A DNA stretch of 11,023 nucleotides from CAYUVV01 sp964461325 (GTDB taxonomy: Bacteria; Patescibacteriota; Minisyncoccia; Phycocordibacterales; JACOZG01), in NCBI GenBank assembly GCA_964461325.1, contig CAYWTW010000024.1, positions 1 through 11,023 of the forward strand, written 5' to 3'. The notes below the pieces were generated by a model, which did no database searches, was not told the origin of the DNA, and worked only from the letters and a program-made list of their open reading frames with translations. How positions within the stretch are numbered: the first letter of the stretch is position 1; every line of letters begins with the position of its first letter. The translations under genes were made by a program, and so were the position numbers. Below are positions 4,822-11,016 of the stretch, in pieces.

Positions 4822-7005
4822 ATGCCCAGTTTAAAAGCCCTAACTCTCCACGGTTTCAAATCATTTGGCCAGAAAACTAACTTTAGCTTTACCGCGCCGG
4901 TAACAGCGATTGTCGGACCGAACGGTTCCGGTAAATCGAATGTCGCCGAGGCTTTCCGTTTCGTGCTCGGCGAGCAATCTTTGAAGGCGCTACGCGGCCG
5001 GCGGGGCGAGGATCTGATTTGGAATGGAGCCAGTCCGCGGGCGGCGCGGGCCGCCGTGACGGTTATCCTCGACAATGAAGACCGGCGCTTTCCCCTCGAT
5101 TTTTCCGAAATAACGATCGGCCGGGAAGTTGAACGAGATGGCATAAATAATTATTTTTTAAACGGCGAACGGGTTCGCTGGCGAGATGTCCACGAATTGT
5201 TGTTGGCTGGTTCCTTACCGCCTTCGGGGTATCATTTGATTAGTCAGGGAGAGGCCGATCGTCTAATTGCCGCGGACGTCGTGGAGCGTCGCGAGTTGGT
5301 GGAAGAAGCTTTGGGTTTGCGGCTCTACCAGTGGAAGCTGGCCGACAGCGAGAAAAAGTTGGAGCGGACTCTCGTCAATACTCGTCAGGTGGAATCATTG
5401 CGGCGCGAGCTCGCGCCGCATTTGCGCTTTTTACGCCGTGAAGTGGAGAAAATGCGTCAGGCAGATGAGTGGCGTTCGCGTTTAAAACAGCTCTATCTCG
5501 GCTATCTTAAGGCCGAGACGCATTATTGGCGGGCTGTCGGCGCGCGTGAGCGCGCGGCCGCTGCCGCCGCGGAAACCAAATTGGTTGAGGCGCGCGCCAA
5601 ACTCGAGTCGATTAATGCGAGGGCCAACACGGAAGCTGAAATGTCTCGGACCTGGCGCGAGGCCGCGATGGTTATTCGTCAAGAACGGGATCAACTTTTG
5701 GCGCGTGGGGCGGAATTGGCGCGTCGCCGCGGCCGCCTAGAGGCCGCGGCGGAATTTAGCGCGGCACCGTTGATTGGCGACACGATGGTACCGCGCTCGC
5801 GCTTAAATGATTGGCTGGGTTGCTGGCGCAACTGGCTGGATCGTTTGCGGGCGGCGGTTTCTCTCGAGACGGTCCAGGATTTACTCAATGAAGCCAACAC
5901 TTATTTGGCGGAATGGGATCAGGGGTTTGCCGCGTCGACTCCCGCGACCGTCAATCGAGCGACAGATGACCGGGCCGCGCTGGAGCTGGCCGATTGGGAA
6001 TCAAAACATCAAATCGCCGTCGATGATTTGGCTCGTCGGGAAAGCGAACTGGAGTCTCGGATCGAGAGCGAGCGCCGAGCGTTTCGCGACGCCGAGGCCG
6101 AACGTCTTGATGCTACGGTGACGGCGCAAACCGCGACGGCCACGCTTGATCGGCATCGGGAGAAATCGCGAGAAGCCGAGTTGGTTTTAGCTGAACTTAA
6201 ACGAGAAGCGGCCGAGGCTGCGGCCTTGGTTGATCGAGAGATTTTAGATTTCGAAGCCCTGGCGGTGATCGATGTGGCCACCGGTGCTGACCGGGCCAAC
6301 CAACAACGTCGCCGGCTTGAGATTGAGAAGTTGAAACTGCGTTTAGAAGATCTCTCCGTCGGCAGTTCCGACACCCTAAAAGAATTTGAGGAGACTCGCA
6401 CCCGCGATGAATATTTGGCCAAGGAATTGGCTGATCTCGCGTCGGCCACCGAGCAACTGGCTTCCGTTCGCCGTGATTTATTGGAAAAGATTGATCGCGA
6501 ATTTGGCGAAGGTTTGGCTAAGATCAATCAAGCGTTTCAGGAATTTTTCAAATTGATGTTTGGGGGCGGGGAGGCCGAGCTCCAACTGACCGAAAAGTCG
6601 CGCCGGCGTCGTTCCGAAATCGATTCGGCCGAGACCGAGGACAAACAGTCGGGTATCGATATCAAAATTAATTTGCCACGCAAGCGGATTAAGAGTCTGG
6701 AAATGCTTTCGGGCGGTGAGCGATCATTAGTCTCAATCGCCCTCCTGTTCGCGATGTCGCGAGTCAAACCGCCGCCTTTTTTAATTCTTGACGAAACCGA
6801 CGCCGCTCTCGACGAGTCCAATTCGCGCCGCTATGGCGACATGATCGAAAGTCTGGCTCAGCACTCCCAGTTAATCCTCATCACTCACAACCGCGAAACG
6901 ATGAGCCGGGCCGGCGTCATTTACGGCGTAACGATGAATCAGGGCGGCGCCTCCCAATTGCTTTCGATTAAGTTTGACGACGCCCTGTCTTACGCCAAGG
7001 CCTAG
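4822..7005 (+). CDS. smc: Short SMC-family chromosome segregation ATPase, no recognisable hinge
   Basis: The head domains are complete. The N-terminus has FKSF (12-15), Walker A GPNGSGKS (32-39) and Q-loop Gln142 in LISQGEAD. The C-terminus has FxxxFxxLFGGG-like sequence (572-583), signature LSGGER (629-634), Walker B FLILDE (653-658), ALDESN and THN (688-690). The arms (about 165-310 and 395-560) are rich in Glu, Arg and Ala, as in coiled coils. The protein has 727 residues against about 1,150-1,200 for bacterial SMC. The middle (about 312-395, with Trp-rich NDWLGCWRNWLDRL) lacks a clear hinge and has no CxxC zinc hook. The family compacts and separates chromosomes, usually with ScpAB. ATG 4822 lies 3 nt after the rnc stop. 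Confidence 0.9.
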   Translation: MPSLKALTLHGFKSFGQKTNFSFTAPVTAIVGPNGSGKSNVAEAFRFVLGEQSLKALRGRRGEDLIWNGASPRAARAAVTVILDNEDRRFPLDFSEITIGREVERDGINNYFLNGERVRWRDVHELLLAGSLPPSGYHLISQGEADRLIAADVVERRELVEEALGLRLYQWKLADSEKKLERTLVNTRQVESLRRELAPHLRFLRREVEKMRQADEWRSRLKQLYLGYLKAETHYWRAVGARERAAAAAAETKLVEARAKLESINARANTEAEMSRTWREAAMVIRQERDQLLARGAELARRRGRLEAAAEFSAAPLIGDTMVPRSRLNDWLGCWRNWLDRLRAAVSLETVQDLLNEANTYLAEWDQGFAASTPATVNRATDDRAALELADWESKHQIAVDDLARRESELESRIESERRAFRDAEAERLDATVTAQTATATLDRHREKSREAELVLAELKREAAEAAALVDREILDFEALAVIDVATGADRANQQRRRLEIEKLKLRLEDLSVGSSDTLKEFEETRTRDEYLAKELADLASATEQLASVRRDLLEKIDREFGEGLAKINQAFQEFFKLMFGGGEAELQLTEKSRRRRSEIDSAETEDKQSGIDIKINLPRKRIKSLEMLSGGERSLVSIALLFAMSRVKPPPFLILDETDAALDESNSRRYGDMIESLAQHSQLILITHNRETMSRAGVIYGVTMNQGGASQLLSIKFDDALSYAKA

Positions 7006-8961
7006 CTAAACCAAAGCAAAGTCGATCTGGCGTTCGGGGATGTTAACGCCAGCCACTTTAATCCGCACTTTGTCGCCAAGGCGAAAGCGTCGGCCGTAGC
7101 GTTCGCCGACGATGGCGTAATTTTTTTCGTCGAAAATATAAAAATCGTCTCCCAGCGCGCCGATCCGCACTAAGCCATCAGCCAGGGTTTCCGTTTCTTG
7201 AACGAACAAGCCCCAGCGGGCGATGCCCGAAATAATGCCGGAGAAGACTTGCCCAATCCGTTCCGTCATATATTCAGCTTGTTTGTATTTAATCGAATCG
7301 CGTTCCGCTTCGGCCGCTTCCTGCTCTTTTTGCGAGGCGTAGATTACCTGCCGGTCATATTCCTCTAACAGTTTGGCCGGCGGCTTATGCTTTTCCAGAT
7401 AATAAGTTAACAGACGGTGGACCATGATGTCGGGAAAGCGTCGGATGGGAGAGGTAAAGTGGGTGTAATGTTCAAAGGCCAAACCGTAATGCCCAATATT
7501 TTTGGTGGAATAAACGGCTTTGGCCATCGTCCGCATCAGCGCGGTATTGATTAATTGTTCTTCGGGTTTGCCGGCGGCGCGACGCAACAAATCGTTGACG
7601 GTCCGAGAGCTGATTTTGCCGTTGCGTTGCTCGAGCTGATAGCCGAGCGGCCGCAGAAATTCGATCAATTGCTCCAGCCGTTCCGGGTCAGGGACGTCGT
7701 GAATTCGGTACACGAATTGGTGTTTGGCGTTTTGGAGGTGCTGGGAAGCAAATTCGGCCACGACCCGATTGGCCAAGAGCATAAAATCTTCGATTAGCAA
7801 ATGAGCGGCCTTCCGTTCTTTGCGGATAACCTTGATCGGCCGGCCGTGTTTATCGAGCACGAATTTGATTTCGTCTTTTTCAAAAGCGATCGCGCCGTTG
7901 GCAAATTTGTTTTGCCGCAAGATCAGAGCGAGGCGATTAAGATCGAATAGGGCGTCGCGGTATTCGCTTGGCTCGCCGTCGAGAATTTGTTGGGCCGCTT
8001 CGTAAGAAAAACGTTTGGTCGAGCGGATAATCGTGCGGCCGAGCCAGCGATTGGTGATTTGGCCTTTAGCATCAAAAGTAATGATGACGGAGAAGGTCAA
8101 TTTATCTTCATTGGGATTTAAACTGCAAAGCTCGTTCGATAAGATTTCGGGCAACATCGGAATGGTTCGATCCACTAAATAAATTGAAGTAGCTCGGCGG
8201 GCGGCCTCTTGGTCGAGGGCGCTGCCGGGTTTGACGTAATGGGAAGGGTCGGCGATGTGGATGCCGACTTCGGTGCCGCCATCTTTCAATTTTTGCCAAG
8301 ACAGGGCGTCGTCGAAGTCTTTGGCGTCCTCGGGGTCGATGGTGAAGGTCGGCAGGCCGCGGCAATCGCGGCGAGTTTTAACTTCCGCCGCGAGGTCGGC
8401 CGCGGCTCGCGCTTTAATTTGCTTCGCCTCGGTTTCCGCCGCGGGGGGGAAGCCGAGGCGAAAACCGCGCGCCAAAACGATGGCGCGCATTTCCGTCTCG
8501 TTTTCGCCCGCTGGGCCGATGTCTTCGAGGAGTTCGGCGATTGGCTCTTTCTTCGGATCCGCCCACGCGCGCAGACGGACAAGCGCTTTGTGCCCGGCGG
8601 GCGCGCTGGCTGATCCCTCAATTAGAAAGTCCTTATAGACGCGCTGGTCGTCAGGGCGGAGAAAATAAAATCCATTTTGTTGCTCGACCGTGCCGACGAA
8701 ATCAACGCGGGCCCGCTCCAAGACGGCCGTTACTTCGCCACTTTGCCGGATCTGCTCTTGGCCGCGAAAAATCCGTTTTTCCGGCGGGTAGAGGAGGACG
8801 CGTACCCGGTCGCCCGGTAGGGCGGTGTTTAAATTGGTGGTTTCGATTTCCGCCGCCGGCGCGTCATTCCGTCTTTTTTTGCCGGGAACGTTCGGTTCTA
8901 GGTCGACATAGCCGATGCCCTTGGTCGAAATTCGGATTTCTCCCTCAATTTGCTTGTTCAC
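7006..8961 (-). CDS. rnr: Ribonuclease R (RNB-family 3'-5' exoribonuclease)
   Basis: A processive hydrolytic exoribonuclease that degrades structured RNA from the 3' end. The 651 residues include N-terminal OB/cold-shock-like regions (about 1-150), the RNB catalytic domain with TIDPEDAKDFDDALS, whose D209, D212, D215, D217 and D218 supply the metal-binding acids, and a C-terminal S1 domain (about 568-651, GIISGIARWGLFVQ to IDFALV). RRFPDIMVHRLL and HYTHFTSPIRR are typical of RNase R/II. At 651 residues it is shorter than E. coli RNase R (813); the N-terminal helix-turn-helix and basic C-tail are missing. The GTG start (8959-8961) fits the first OB strand and begins 6 nt after a -10 box. The stop is adjacent to that of smc. 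Confidence 0.96.
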   Translation of the reverse strand: MNKQIEGEIRISTKGIGYVDLEPNVPGKKRRNDAPAAEIETTNLNTALPGDRVRVLLYPPEKRIFRGQEQIRQSGEVTAVLERARVDFVGTVEQQNGFYFLRPDDQRVYKDFLIEGSASAPAGHKALVRLRAWADPKKEPIAELLEDIGPAGENETEMRAIVLARGFRLGFPPAAETEAKQIKARAAADLAAEVKTRRDCRGLPTFTIDPEDAKDFDDALSWQKLKDGGTEVGIHIADPSHYVKPGSALDQEAARRATSIYLVDRTIPMLPEILSNELCSLNPNEDKLTFSVIITFDAKGQITNRWLGRTIIRSTKRFSYEAAQQILDGEPSEYRDALFDLNRLALILRQNKFANGAIAFEKDEIKFVLDKHGRPIKVIRKERKAAHLLIEDFMLLANRVVAEFASQHLQNAKHQFVYRIHDVPDPERLEQLIEFLRPLGYQLEQRNGKISSRTVNDLLRRAAGKPEEQLINTALMRTMAKAVYSTKNIGHYGLAFEHYTHFTSPIRRFPDIMVHRLLTYYLEKHKPPAKLLEEYDRQVIYASQKEQEAAEAERDSIKYKQAEYMTERIGQVFSGIISGIARWGLFVQETETLADGLVRIGALGDDFYIFDEKNYAIVGERYGRRFRLGDKVRIKVAGVNIPERQIDFALV

Positions 8962-8967
8962 CCCGAG

Positions 8968-8996
8968 ACTATAGCATTTCCAAATACGCTTGACAA
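8968..8996 (-). promoter_or_regulatory. Promoter of rnr, implying a leaderless mRNA
   Basis: On the minus strand TTGTCA (8991-8996), a 17-nt spacer and TATAGT (8968-8973). The -10 ends 6 nt before the GTG, so the predicted first base is the G of the start codon. The -35 shares five bases with that of the opposite promoter. Confidence 0.7.
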
Positions 8997-9018
8997 ACTA
9001 TCTTTAATTTGCTACAAT
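8990..9018 (+). promoter_or_regulatory. Near-consensus sigma-70-type promoter of the small gene
   Basis: TTGACA (8990-8995), a 17-nt spacer and TACAAT (9013-9018): eleven of twelve consensus bases, the best promoter in the window. The predicted start is near 9025. Its -35 overlaps that of rnr, so the two promoters are divergent and may compete. Confidence 0.88.
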
Positions 9019-9035
9019 AGAAAGGACAAATTAGT

Positions 9036-9076
9036 ACCTTGGTTTTTTAGGCCGCGTGGGCTTGTAGAATCAAGGT
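9036..9076 (+). promoter_or_regulatory. Leader hairpin before the small ORF
   Basis: ACCTTGGTTTT (9036-9046) can pair over 11 bp, with two G-U pairs, with AGAATCAAGGT (9066-9076). Inside, A49-G50 and C52-C53 pair with G58-G59 and C61-T62 around a GCGT loop (numbers from 9000). The strand CCTTG can instead pair with CAAGG of the Shine-Dalgarno site (9083-9087), so the two folds exclude each other. Confidence 0.5.
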
Positions 9077-9083
9077 TTGACAC

Positions 9084-9091
9084 AAGGAGGT
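9084..9091 (+). promoter_or_regulatory. Strong ribosome binding site of the small ORF
   Basis: AAGGAGGT is fully complementary to the usual 16S 3' end and lies 6 nt before GTG 9098. It decides that start over the GTG at 9093. No other start in the window has such a site. Confidence 0.8.
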
Positions 9092-9097
9092 AGTGCG

Positions 9098-9226
9098 GTG
9101 GCGATTGAAACGTTCGATCTCGATACAATCGTGGATCTGGCTTTCCGGAAGGTTAAGTCGGCCATTCGGTGGCTTAGGGAAAACGATTTTTCTGATCGTC
9201 TTCCCCCAGATTCTGATTCTGACTGA
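9098..9226 (+). CDS. Small protein of unknown function, 42 residues
   Basis: Not recognised. The GTG-started product begins MAIETFDLDTIVDLAF and ends PPDSDSD. Residues 10-28 (TIVDLAFRKVKSAIRWLRE) have hydrophobic residues spaced as in an amphipathic helix with a basic face, followed by an acidic Asp/Ser tail. There is no signal peptide or cysteine pair. Reality is supported by context rather than family: a near-consensus promoter 80 bases upstream, a perfect Shine-Dalgarno site at ideal distance, and an intrinsic terminator 31 bases after the TGA, giving a monocistronic transcript of about 275 nt. It lies between divergent rnr and rpsP. The alternative is a regulatory RNA in which the ORF is incidental or secondary. 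Confidence 0.65.
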   Translation: MAIETFDLDTIVDLAFRKVKSAIRWLRENDFSDRLPPDSDSD

Positions 9227-9257
9227 TTTTTCTTTTCGCAACCCAGCAGCTTCTTAC

Positions 9258-9302
9258 CCCGCCCGTGTTTGCCTCATCGGCAAACCGGGCGGGTTTTTGT
9301 TT
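9258..9302 (+). terminator. Intrinsic terminator of the small gene
   Basis: CCCGCCCG (9258-9265) pairs with CGGGCGGG (9286-9293), and GTTTGCC (9267-9273) with GGCAAAC (9279-9285), around loop TCATC; T66 is a one-base bulge. TTTTTGTTT follows (9294-9302). It isolates the small gene from rpsP. Confidence 0.92.
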
Positions 9303-9329
9303 GCCAAAAAGGGAGCACCATGCTATTCT
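9301..9329 (+). promoter_or_regulatory. Putative promoter of rpsP
   Basis: TTGCCA (9301-9306), a 17-nt spacer and TATTCT (9324-9329) with an extended -10 TG (9321-9322). The ATG of rpsP is 9 nt after the -10, so the leader would be 0-3 nt. The -35 is contiguous with the U-tract of the preceding terminator. Confidence 0.6.
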
Positions 9330-9338
9330 CTCCGCGTT

Positions 9339-9701
9339 ATGGTTAGTCTGCGATTGCAACGCATTGGTCGCAAGCGGGAACCGGTTTTCCGCTTGGTGGC
9401 CATCGATTCTCATCGCGCCGCCCAGAGCGGCCGCGTGTTGGAGGTGCTCGGTTCTCGCGACGCGCGTCGCGGCCGGCCGACGCTCAAGGCCGAGCGCGTC
9501 CGTTACTGGCTCTCGGTGGGCGCCCGGCCGTCCGTTACCGTCCACAATTTTTTGGTTGATGCCAAGATTATGACGGGGCCGAAAATTAACGCCCTGCCGT
9601 CCCGTCAAGCGAAGGTCGTTGACGCTACTACTGGCGGTGAAAAAACCGAAACCAAGACCCCGACGGCAGAAGCCGCCGCGCCTGAACCGGCCGCGGTTTA
9701 A
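9339..9701 (+). CDS. rpsP: 30S ribosomal protein S16 (bS16)
   Basis: A small-subunit protein needed for 30S assembly. The start MVSLRLQRIGRKREPVFRLVAIDS is the S16 N-terminus; GRVLEVLGSRDARRG, LKAERVRYWLSVGARPSVTVHNFL and KI follow as in the family. At 120 residues it exceeds the usual 80-90: the tail from about residue 95 (GGEKTETKTPTAEAAAPEPAAV) is Ala/Pro/Glu/Thr-rich and probably disordered. An upstream in-frame GTG (9093) would add 82 residues through the terminator and is rejected. There is no Shine-Dalgarno site. It heads the group rpsP-khpA-trmD, which in other bacteria also holds rimM and rplS. Confidence 0.96.
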   Translation: MVSLRLQRIGRKREPVFRLVAIDSHRAAQSGRVLEVLGSRDARRGRPTLKAERVRYWLSVGARPSVTVHNFLVDAKIMTGPKINALPSRQAKVVDATTGGEKTETKTPTAEAAAPEPAAV

Positions 9702-9708
9702 TCCACTT

Positions 9709-9737
9709 TTGACTTTTAATTTTTTTGGGGTTATACT
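9709..9737 (+). promoter_or_regulatory. Promoter before khpA, with a palindrome over the -10
   Basis: TTGACT (9709-9714), a 17-nt spacer and TATACT (9732-9737), a start near 9744. It lies in the gap after rpsP, so khpA-trmD can be transcribed apart from rpsP. A 16-bp dyad TACTGCC-GT-GGCAGTA (9734-9749) covers the -10 and start point, as an operator would. Confidence 0.75.
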
Positions 9738-9746
9738 GCCGTGGCA

Positions 9747-9770
9747 GTAGTACTCTGGTCGAGTGACTAC
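9747..9770 (+). promoter_or_regulatory. Hairpin at the 5' end of the khpA mRNA
   Basis: GTAGTACTC (9747-9755) pairs with GAGT-G-ACTAC (9761-9770, one bulged G) around TGGTC. With a start near 9744 it would cap the transcript's 5' end. No U-tract follows, so it is not a terminator. Its 5' arm competes with the dyad at 9734-9749. Confidence 0.5.
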
Positions 9771-9804
9771 GATTGATTAGAATTTTAGAACTATACAAAA
9801 CAAC

Positions 9805-10131
9805 ATGGCGGCAGAAATTTATTCTGACCAGGTATTTTTGGAGCAAGTCATTAAGGCCCTAGTCGACAATCCTAATGACGTTAAGATTAATCGCAAGGTA
9901 GACGAAATGGGCGTCCTGATCACGCTCGACGTTAATCCGGCCGATATGGGTAAGGTGATCGGTCGCCAAGGCAACACCGCCAAGGCAATCCGCACTCTCC
10001 TTCGCGTGGTGGGGATGAAGAATAACGCCCGCGTTAATCTGAAGATTAATGAGCCGGCTGGCGGCGCGCGCGCCGAGAGCGCGGCCGACTCGGTTGATCA
10101 GGTGATGGCCGATCTCAAGAGCGACGAATAG
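9805..10131 (+). CDS. khpA: KH-domain RNA-binding protein KhpA
   Basis: A 108-residue single KH-domain protein of the YlqC/KhpA family, which binds RNA, usually with KhpB/Jag, and affects cell growth and division in Firmicutes. The GxxG loop is in GKVIGRQGNTAKAIRTLLR (G53-R-Q-G56), after the helix LEQVIKALVDNPNDVKI. The N-terminus has about ten residues more than short homologues, and the C-terminus a charged tail (about 84-108). The ATG lacks a Shine-Dalgarno site; TATACA (9792-9797) lies 7 nt before it. It keeps its usual place between rpsP and trmD, where rimM is missing. trmD starts 7-10 nt after the stop. Confidence 0.93.
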   Translation: MAAEIYSDQVFLEQVIKALVDNPNDVKINRKVDEMGVLITLDVNPADMGKVIGRQGNTAKAIRTLLRVVGMKNNARVNLKINEPAGGARAESAADSVDQVMADLKSDE

Positions 10132-10137
10132 CCAGTC

Positions 10138-10812
10138 TTGTTGACGATCCACATCATCACTCTCTTCCCGGAGGCCCTCGCCCCTTATCTTGAGGCCTCG
10201 ATTTTGGGCCGCGCCGTCCGGGCGCGGCTCCTCTGTTTTCGTCTCTGGAACCTCAAAGATTTTACGGAAAAAACCAAGGGTGGAAAACTGACTCGGCGCG
10301 TTGACGACCGGGCCTATGGTGGTGGGCCGGGGATGGTGCTCCGTCCGGAGCCAGTCTTGCGGGCGCTGGATAAAATATTCAAGAGTTACAAAACTAAAGT
10401 TAAGCCGCGGGTAGTTGTTTTCTCTCCGTCCGGACCAATGTTTGAGCAAGCCGCCGCTAGTCGCTGGGCGCGGCAAAAACGAGACTTGATTTTGATTGCC
10501 GGCCGTTATGAAGGGCTCGACGCGCGGGTTAAAAAAATCTTGCGAGCTGAATTGCTGTCGATCGGGCCGTACGTGCTCGCCGGCGGCGAGTTGCCGGCGT
10601 TGGTAGTGGCCGAGGCCGTGGCTCGCCATCTGCCCGGCGTGCTCGGCGACCCCGAGTCATTGGAGGAGAAACGAATCGCCTCACCCGAGGTTTATACTCG
10701 TCCAGAGATTTTGGAATACCAAGGCAAACGTTACCGCGTACCCAAAGTCCTTCTTTCCGGCCACCATCAGGAAATAGATAAGTGGCGTCTTGACAAGAAG
10801 AGAAAGATTTGA
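10138..10812 (+). CDS. trmD: tRNA (guanine37-N1)-methyltransferase TrmD
   Basis: Uses S-adenosylmethionine to make m1G37, which prevents +1 frameshifting. The 224 residues have TIHIITLFPE at the start, GGGPGMVLRPEPV (61-73), GRYEGLDARV (122-131), the trefoil-knot segment SIGPYVLAGGELPALVVAEAVARHLPGVLG (141-170), YTRPE (186-190) and the C-terminal LLSGHHQEIDKWRL. The start is one of two consecutive TTG codons (10138 or 10141). The loop before YTRP is shorter than in E. coli or Haemophilus TrmD: where those have LLDCPHYTRP, this has RIASPEVYTRP, so the Asp of the family's catalytic site is not at its expected place. The C-terminal domain is also shortened. A terminator follows; rplS is absent. 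Confidence 0.95.
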   Translation: MLTIHIITLFPEALAPYLEASILGRAVRARLLCFRLWNLKDFTEKTKGGKLTRRVDDRAYGGGPGMVLRPEPVLRALDKIFKSYKTKVKPRVVVFSPSGPMFEQAAASRWARQKRDLILIAGRYEGLDARVKKILRAELLSIGPYVLAGGELPALVVAEAVARHLPGVLGDPESLEEKRIASPEVYTRPEILEYQGKRYRVPKVLLSGHHQEIDKWRLDKKRKI

Positions 10813-10831
10813 CATATCATAAAAAGAGAAA

Positions 10832-10875
10832 GGGGCTATCCACGATGTGTTGTTGTGGATAGCCCCATTTTTTTC
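10832..10875 (+). terminator. Intrinsic terminator after trmD
   Basis: GGGGCTATCCAC (10832-10843) pairs perfectly with GTGGATAGCCCC (10855-10866) around an 11-nt loop; ATTTTTTTC follows. The A-rich stretch before it (10820-10831) would serve as a U-tract for transcripts from the other side, so it may work both ways. Confidence 0.95.
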
Positions 10876-10887
10876 GACCGCCTGCGG

Positions 10888-10905
10888 CGCCTGCCTGCCG
10901 GTAGG
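10888..10905 (+). repeat. Palindromic repeat, left copy
   Basis: CGCCTGCCTGCCGGTAGG, itself nearly self-complementary around CCGG. Its exact reverse complement is at 10999-11016. Read on the minus strand it encodes LPTGRQA, a peptide I associate with palindromic repeats in Patescibacteria. Confidence 0.75.
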
Positions 10906-10998
10906 CAAGGTCTGCGCAAGCCCTCCGTCAGAATCCAAATTGCTCAGACGCCAACGCTCTCAGCTTACGGATACTGGATTCGGTGGCAAGAAACCCTA

Positions 10999-11016
10999 CC
11001 TACCGGCAGGCAGGCG
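10999..11016 (-). repeat. Palindromic repeat, right copy (inverted)
   Basis: Exact reverse complement of 10888-10905 over 18 bases; beyond that the copies differ at one base and then diverge. Separated by 93 bases from the left copy. Confidence 0.75.

Noticed and set aside
6009..6527. 172-residue minus-strand Ser/Arg-rich ORF
   Set aside because: Antisense shadow of the smc coiled-coil region.
8209..8993. Plus-strand ORFs opposite the rnr 5' half
   Set aside because: Shadows of a GC-rich coding strand; rnr is clear from its catalytic motifs.
9320..9346. Eight-codon ORF (MLFSPRYG) with a GGGAG before it, overlapping the rpsP start
   Set aside because: The predicted rpsP promoter places transcription downstream of its ATG, and the TATTCT -10 lies within it.
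9093..9701. 202-residue ORF reading into rpsP
   Set aside because: Its first 82 residues run through the small ORF in another frame and the terminator at 9258-9302; S16 homology begins at ATG 9339.
9859..10629. 256-residue minus-strand ORF
   Set aside because: Exact antisense of khpA and trmD, both well supported; low-complexity His/Arg composition.
10681..10938. Minus-strand 85-residue ORF containing LPTGRQAP
   Set aside because: It spans the terminator and the palindromic repeat and ends antisense inside trmD; no family resemblance.
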